From: Saccopteryx bilineata
Taxonomy: Eukaryota > Chordata > Mammalia > Chiroptera > Emballonuridae
Assembly (NCBI RefSeq): GCF_036850765.1
Contig: NC_089494.1
Coordinates: 54,081,809-54,145,808, forward strand
Reading direction: 5' to 3'
Length of the DNA: 64,000 nucleotides
The position numbers and the translations under genes were made by a program. This document shows, piece after piece, positions 58,180 through 64,000 of this stretch (position 1 is its first letter; each line of letters begins with the position of its first letter). A model generated the notes under the pieces. It made no database searches. It worked only from the letters and a program-made list of their open reading frames with translations, and was not told the origin of the DNA.

Positions 58180-60920
58180 TTTTAAAAATCTTATATATAA
58201 ACATTGCTCTTCTTTTATTCTGCTTATCTAGTTTCTGATTTCATTTCACCAAGCACATTTCCTCCTCATATCTTTGATTTCTGTTTCTCATATTTGTTAC
58301 AGTTAGCCTCTATCTTTGAACATGACAAATGTTCATGCTGTAATTCATTTATGGCCTCCTTAGCCCATACTGTATACATCTTACTTACACTATGCATAGC
58401 ATAAGGTCTCCACACATCTCAAGTCATCTGTGTACTCTATACCATAGCAAAAGCATTTTCAAAGTTGGTTAACCTTGAATTTATTTATCTTTCTTTCCTC
58501 TTCAATTGAATTTAATCCTATTCAGTAATTTTATATGAAAAAAATTGCATTATCGTCTTAATGGTGCAAAATGAAGCAAATGTTATTTTACTTTGAAAGA
58601 AATATACCAGTGTGCCTCACTCCAAAGGACCTCCAGATTCTCATTGAAGTGTCAGCCTCTTAAAGTTTTCTGGTATTTACTTCCCATCCTCTGGCATACA
58701 CGAACCTTCTCAGTGCATTTAGAGTGCTGGTCACTTCCTACATTACACATGAGTCAACATAATGCCATTGATGTAGTAACCCAGAATGATGTTCTGCAGA
58801 AAAGATGACCAAAGTTCCTGAGGGCTAAATTATCACATATACCTGAAATGAAACATTTCAAAGCAAACTACTGCTGGTGCTCTCTGATTATTGGAATAAA
58901 GAAAAGAACATTTGTCAGAGCCATGACTAAATCCAGGTATCAGGGCTGTGTTAACTTACTGAACTAAAGAAAATATGTGCAATAGCACTTGCATTTAAAA
59001 TCATCACTTGTTTAAATTTAAAGCAACTCATTGAGATTCTCCAAGACCCATCTGCCATGTGCACAAAACAAAGACTGGCATTTTTAAAATAGGGATATGA
59101 CAGGAATCACTACTTATATTTGTTAGCATATGGATTCATTTGCTAGAAAGAAATCCATAATGATACAGACATAAACAAGATGAAAACTTACTTGTCACTA
59201 AATAATAGTCCTTGTATAAGCAGATGAGAGCTGCTATGGCAGTGCTAGAAAGGGGAACATAGATCAAAGCTGCTACCATATCACTCTATATCTTTCAAAC
59301 CTGTGATGCTGTACTTATCCCTACAATTCCCCCAGTGTGAAGTTTTGAATAAGGATAGGAAGCTCAAGGGTTTTTTGTGTATTTTTGCCTTCTGTTGCAT
59401 AATAACCCTCATTTGGAAGTCAGAGAGCCAACCTATATATCTAGTCATCTCTATATGTAGGAAATGTGGAAACAACCACAGTATGAGTTTGCAGACTCAT
59501 AGCTACAATTATAGCAGAATTAGGCCCAGAAATCTGATTGTCATCTCATCTCAATATGTCTCTATTTTGCCAGGTACATCATAATGACATCCTGGACTGC
59601 ATTACTTCACAGTCAGGGGCTAATAATCCTGAAAATATCTGTCTATTTTTCTTCTACAACTACACAATTACCTATGTGAATAGTTGAAGATGGTTTTGAA
59701 GAAGACTGAGAAAAATGTTTATATATTTATGGGATGTACTTAGAATAATAACACAAGGTCTTTTTTCAAGGTCGACTGGCTTCCCCTATATGCAAACAGA
59801 TGTGATTTGGAGGATAGACTCAATTTTGGAAATTCGGTGAGCAGCCATGATTACATTATGGTGACTTGTTACAAGCCTCTATTGAGTTTTATTTTTCTAT
59901 TATTGTTGTTATGATTATTATTCTGACTTATTTCATTCCAAAGGATTTCACAAAAAGTTAAGATACTACCATGTATTTCTCTTTTTAATTACTCCAGCCT
60001 TCACTCTAGCTTTGCTCCACATTATGGTAAAAATCTCACTTTGTCTCTGATACTTATATGATGCTCTTTGGCCTGTATACTTATGTTCATATTTACTATC
60101 AGACATCCCAGTTCAATAGTAACATCATCCCCCTTTCTTTCCAGCTTGAAGAGAGTCTTTTTTAAAAAAAAATGTTTTTGGTTCCAGAGCAGTGCACACA
60201 TATTTGTCTTAGTTAGGTATATTCAAGAGACGAGCAAGAAGGTTATACATAATAAATTCACTCTAATCTTTTCTACTTAAGACTTTAGATTTCCTTTCTA
60301 TATCACTTCAAGAAATAATTGTATTTCAGCTTCATGCCATGTAGGTCATTGTTGAATGTACATTTCAGTCAACCCCAGAGCAAACACTGAAAACTGGTCC
60401 CAGGGATTTCTGTAACACTTTGAATCCAGAATTACTAATAATCACAAAAGCACCTATACATTCAGCCTGATCTAAAGTAATATCCCATCCTTCTTAAACT
60501 ATTCTGTTCAGAATCAATTCCCGTACATTTGCTTCTGATTTAGGGAAATAATGAACACAACCTTGCCATTATTTGCTAGCCTTCTCTTGAGTGTACCACT
60601 GCTCTTGTGTCACCTGAGCCCTGCTGGGGTCTGACACCAGTCATAGGATGGTGGCAATAAGAAGTGGGAGGAGTGGGCTCAAACAGAATTTTCATTCTCT
60701 TGAAGTTTAGTACTTCAGGCAAGGCCTTCGACCAAACACAGGACAGTTTTCCTGGAAATGGCAGGAAGAGGTGACATGAGTTGGTCAAGAAGGCTGTCAA
60801 TATAGTTGAGTATTCAGAGTAGTCAGTGCCATCTATATTCTCCCAAATGTTGCCATTACAATTCTCAGTGTTTGCTCCTTTAAAAAGAGATCTGCAGGTG
60901 GTTGTAGGGCAATATTGGTA
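58180..60920. other. Repeat-poor non-coding DNA
   Basis: About 2.7 kb without a named repeat. Short frames (for example 59303-59584 plus, 60576-60938 minus) show no domain. Some subregions (58860-59260, 60330-60560) have the even, motif-rich look of conserved non-coding DNA. Confidence 0.4.
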
Positions 60921-60925
60921 ATATT

Positions 60926-61085
60926 TAGTTGTTCTCAAACATTAGTATGCATAAGAATCAATGGAGAGCATCTTAAACTATAATTTCCAGGCCCCACCCT
61001 CAGAGTTTCTGTTTTAGCAATTCTAGAATGAGGCCCAAGAGTTTATTTTCCCAACAAATGCCCAGTTGTTGGTGATGTGAGACCT
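60926..61085. repeat. Old hAT-Charlie-type MITE
   Basis: 'tagttgttctcaaacattagtatgcataagaatcaatggagagcatcttaaac' and 'ccaggccccaccctcagagtttctgttttagcaattctagaatgaggccc' follow a very common placental hAT MITE ('ggttctcaaactt..gtgcatcagaatcacctgg..gggccccacccccagagtttctg'). Confidence 0.75.
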
Positions 61086-61217
61086 CATTTTGATTACGAC
61101 TGCATTACCTTGTGATTCAGACCTGAGTTTGATATCTGGCTCTATCAGTTCTATAGTTATAAGTGATTAAAGTTCTTTTAGAGAAATCAAGAATTCCTTA
61201 TCTTTCTGACTGTCTAT

Positions 61218-61408
61218 CAGGGGTCCCCAAACTTTTTACACAGGGGGCCAGTTCACTGTCCCTCAGACCACTGGAGGGCCACCACATAGAGTGTTCCTCT
61301 CACTGACCACCAATGAAAGAGGTGCCCCTTCCGGAAGTGCAGCAGGGGGCCGGATAAATGGCCTCAGGGGGCTGCATGCGGCCACAGGCCCTAGTTTGGG
61401 GACACCTG
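61218..61408. mobile_element. Short hAT deletion derivative (191 bp)
   Basis: Same ends as 37929-38443: caggggtccccaaactttttacac and ctagtttggggacacctg. About 325 bp of the interior is missing. 'gaccaccaatgaaagaggtgccccttccggaagtgcagc' matches the longer copy. The immediate flanks (ctgtctat, gaatgcat) do not match as an 8-bp duplication. Confidence 0.9.
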
Positions 61409-61549
61409 GAATGCATGCTCTTTCTTGAAGTTACTCAGAGTTCAGTTAATGACAGATGCCCACCCCTTACATGCCTCATGTATTTGTGCTCCCAGTTTCA
61501 CTGAAGCAACAACTCTGTGTAATGCTTCATTCCAGGTGACCACAGGTGA

Positions 61550-61810
61550 TGAGTCAATCAACTAATTTATTGCTGGTGCCATGGATTACTGTCATCTTTA
61601 ATAGCTTTAATTCAATTATATTTTATTTTAAATCCACTGATAACATGTTCCCATATTCTTAATATTCTGTTGCCCATAAACTGTTCTGATACCAATTACA
61701 AAACAGGAAGGAGTTTTTAATTACAGGCAGCATAATCAACTTTATGGAAAATCAATACAAATGAATTTCATGATGAGTATAGGCAATTTACAGAAATAAT
61801 AATAAGCCCG
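61550..61810. promoter_or_regulatory. Candidate conserved non-coding element C
   Basis: Repeat-free block with HOX/CDX-like and homeodomain cores (tttaattacagg, aatcaactttatgg, ctaatttattg, ccaattacaaaac) and a GATAA-like site (ctgataac). Composition alone suggests an enhancer. Confidence 0.3.
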
Positions 61811-61828
61811 GAGAAACAGACTATAGTG

Positions 61829-62657
61829 CAGTGTTCTCAAAGTGTGTGCCCTAGAAGATTTCCAGGTGCACCCTATGGTATTCCAGAGGAATATGTGTCT
61901 GTTAGGGACCAAAAACGAACAGGTTTTTTGGAGTTTAGATTTTTAGGGGACAGAAGTGTGGGGAATTGGCTGTAAACTGACAGTCAGCCCAACCCCCCAC
62001 CTCACTTGCCTAATTAGGTTGCAAAAGGCTGCTAAGCTGTGGTGCTGAATTGTTTACACTACCCCCATGTTCCCCAGAAAGACTGGAGGCAAGTTTCCTT
62101 TATCCTTTGTTTGGTATAAAGTTAAGATGATATGTATGGTAGGGGTTTTCTGCACTGAACACAATTAAGAGTAAAAAGAGAGGAATTCTTCAATGTATTG
62201 ACAAGGAAATGAAAGTTTGCCTTTCAAATATATGCCCAAACCTGGAAGAAATCGCTAGGACACATCAGGTTCACGTTTCTCATAAACACAAGAATGAAAA
62301 AACTTAACACATTCATGCTGGGACCTGCCAAATTTACTAAATCTTACTAAGAATGTATCTCTATATATAAAAAGATAACTTTTTTGTTGTTTTTTATTTT
62401 TTAACCCCCTTTTTATGAATTCTAAAAAGCATAACTCAAAAAATGTAACATAAAAATGTTTTTTAATGTCAGAATAAATTTAATTTTGTCATATTTATTT
62501 TATTTAATTACTATAAAAACACGCTTGGACTGTATATTTTTTCTTTGATATTTGACTTAATTATTATAATATTTCTCAGAAATTTGTATATAGTGCATCT
62601 ACAATTATTTATAGTATTTTAAATGTGCCTTGACTTTAAAAAGTTTGAGAATCACTT
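61829..62657. mobile_element. hAT-type transposon (829 bp), AT-rich interior
   Basis: The left end cagtgttctcaaagtgtg and right end aaaagtttgagaatcactt are inverted repeats of the CAGTGGTTCTCAAA type. The flanks ctatagtg (61821-61828) and ctctagtg (62658-62665) give a 7/8 match for a hAT duplication. The terminal base is T where G is usual. The right half is nearly pure AT. No transposase frame remains. Confidence 0.75.
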
Positions 62658-62669
62658 CTCTAGTGTGAC

Positions 62670-63234
62670 ATTCCAGGCACAATATCTAAAACTATATCAC
62701 AGAAGTAGGCTATGAAGAAAACTTCTGCCTTTCTAGAATCAGGAAGCTGACAAACTAGAAGGCTACCACCATTTCTGCTGGCTTCTATATCTTGTACCAG
62801 AATTTGTACCAGCCAATTAAATCCCTTATCCTCTGACTCCCCCATGTAACTTGGTTCTAAATCAAAGCTTAATGCATCTGATTAGCAAAACATATACCAC
62901 ATCTAAGAAGTATGAGAAACATTTTTAATTTGCATTTTTGTGGTAGCTTTCCAGCCTTTACACTCTAAGAAAGCATGCATGAACAGAATTAAATTGGGTA
63001 CTGAGTAAATCAATTGATTATCTGCTACCAATAGGAGATGCAGCATGTATTTTGTATGATTGTGCATGGTGAGCTAAAAGGGTATAAAAATGAAGAAATT
63101 CATAATGCTAAAAGGAAAATGAACCCAGAACATGGTGGGACATAAAGTTTCCTAAAATGATTGCTTAATTAATATTTGCTTTATTCTTAATTAAATTGGC
63201 AGTCAAGTAATCTGAATAAGAGAAAAGTAATCTG
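62670..63234. other. Non-coding DNA
   Basis: AT-rich sequence between the hAT element and the last SINE. No repeat or exon recognised. Confidence 0.4.
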
Positions 63235-63244
63235 AGTAAAAGAA

Positions 63245-63553
63245 AGCCTTGACTCAGTGGATAAAGCATCGGCCCAATGTATGGATGTCCTGGGTTGGAT
63301 TCCCGGTCAGGGAACACAAAGAAGCAACAATCTGCTTTTTGCTCCTTTCCTCTCCCTCTTCTCTCCTTCTTCTCACCCTCTTCCCCTCCCACAGCCAGTG
63401 GTTCAATTAGTTCCAGCGTAGGCCCCAGGCACTGAGGATAGCTTGGTTGATTGGATAATCAGTCCAGACAGGGATTGCATGGGTGGATCCCAGTTGGGGT
63501 GCATATAGGAGTCTGTCTCATTATCTCTTTACCTCTCACTTAGAAAAAAAATA
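63245..63553 (+). mobile_element. tRNA-derived bat SINE with target duplication
   Basis: Head 'gccttgactcagtggataaagc' (the first head bases are lost), B box 'gggttggattccc', CT-rich centre, tail TTAGAAAAAAAAT. A perfect 10-bp duplication, agtaaaagaa, lies at 63235-63244 and 63554-63563. Moderately worn. Confidence 0.9.
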
Positions 63554-63792
63554 AGTAAAAGAACTTATTTGAACAAGTTACTTTACTTCTCTTTTTCCTT
63601 ATCTATAGAATATAAATAATGATAAAAGTAATAATACCTATTCATAGAACTATTTTGAAGTTAAATGACACAGCTTTTTTTGGCACAATCTTTAACACAT
63701 AAATGAGAAGTACCATTTAAAATTCTTGAAATACACCTGTCACTCAATGCACACTACTGATCCTAACAGGAAGAAAGTTACCCTGCATCTTT

Positions 63793-64000
63793 GACAGGTA
63801 GTGATGCTACTTACCTACCGCAGCTGCAGGAAGAAAAGATTCCTCCTTGCCCAGTAACAGCTCAGCCAATAAGGAACTGCCATAACTCAGCCAATAAAAA
63901 GTCACTATAGTTTGAACTTTCAGTTTCCCCCAATAGTCTCTTCCTTTACACAGCCCCTCCCAAGTCCATAAATTAAAGTTTCTCTCCTTTATTTCTCTGG
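63793..64000 (+). mobile_element. Partial ERV1-type LTR at the window edge
   Basis: 'tgacaggtagtgatgctac' starts with TG. Two 'cagccaataa' CCAAT boxes (about 63860 and 63890) are followed by a TATA-like aataaaaag, and 'ccataaattaaagtttctctcc' looks like the R region with its polyadenylation signal. This is the usual order in gammaretrovirus-like LTRs. The window ends before U5 is complete, so the boundary, age and any internal sequence are unknown. Confidence 0.5.

Noticed and set aside
60576..60938. 120-codon minus frame
   Set aside because: No domain and no exon-like boundaries. It ends close to a hAT MITE and shows no conservation clue from sequence alone.
1..64000. CRISPR arrays, bacterial operons, rRNA
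   Set aside because: Repeats are eukaryotic dispersed and tandem types. No regularly spaced short repeats, no ribosome-binding sites, no dense gene packing.

Overview
This is gene-poor mammalian nuclear DNA, most likely from a bat. Four things point there: several tRNA-derived SINEs of the Ves type (heads reading roughly gccctggccggttggctcag and gcctgatcaggcggtggctcag), full-length L1 elements, many small hAT and Tc1/mariner DNA transposons with clear target-site duplications (recent DNA-transposon activity is rare in mammals outside some bats), and relics of MIR, L2 and ERVL that all placental mammals share. I found no host protein-coding exon, tRNA, rRNA or other RNA gene, and no CRISPR array. 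Almost every long reading frame lies in a transposable element. The family names come from recognition of the sequence, not from a database search.

Layout. 0-9 kb: a minus-strand SINE beside an old L1, three plus-strand SINEs with duplications, and two repeat-free AT-rich blocks (about 1.69-2.16 kb and 4.64-5.14 kb) that look like conserved non-coding elements. 10.9-12.7 kb: a decayed ERVL pol/integrase relic ending in an MLT2-like LTR. 16.3-18.8 kb: a 5'-truncated L1 (plus). 20.2-22.3 kb: a minus-strand retrocopy of a short non-autonomous endogenous-retrovirus RNA (R-U5-PBS-insert-PPT-U3-R-polyA) with an 18-bp duplication. 22.3-30 kb: MIR fragments, one split by a small L1 tail, a hAT MITE, and a YY1/E-box-bearing unique block near 29.4 kb. 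30.7-36.7 kb: a full-length but decayed minus-strand L1 inserted in an L2. 37-38.5 kb: a SINE and a 515-bp hAT element. 40.4-48.2 kb: a 7.8-kb full-length minus-strand L1 with an 18-bp duplication, tandem 245-bp promoter monomers, ORF1 broken only at one homopolymer, and ORF2 broken only by one TGA. 48.9-49.9 kb: a hAT element with a SINE nested inside. 52-58 kb: old MITE and L1 fragments with nested mariner, SINE and tiny L1-like insertions. 61-64 kb: two hAT elements, a SINE, and an LTR that runs off the right edge.

How it works together: the window is a stratified record of insertions. The L1 machinery explains the L1 copies, the SINEs and also the retroviral retrocopy, because all share target-site duplications and A-rich tails. 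DNA transposons add a second, cut-and-paste layer. Possible host function lies in the few repeat-free, motif-dense blocks.
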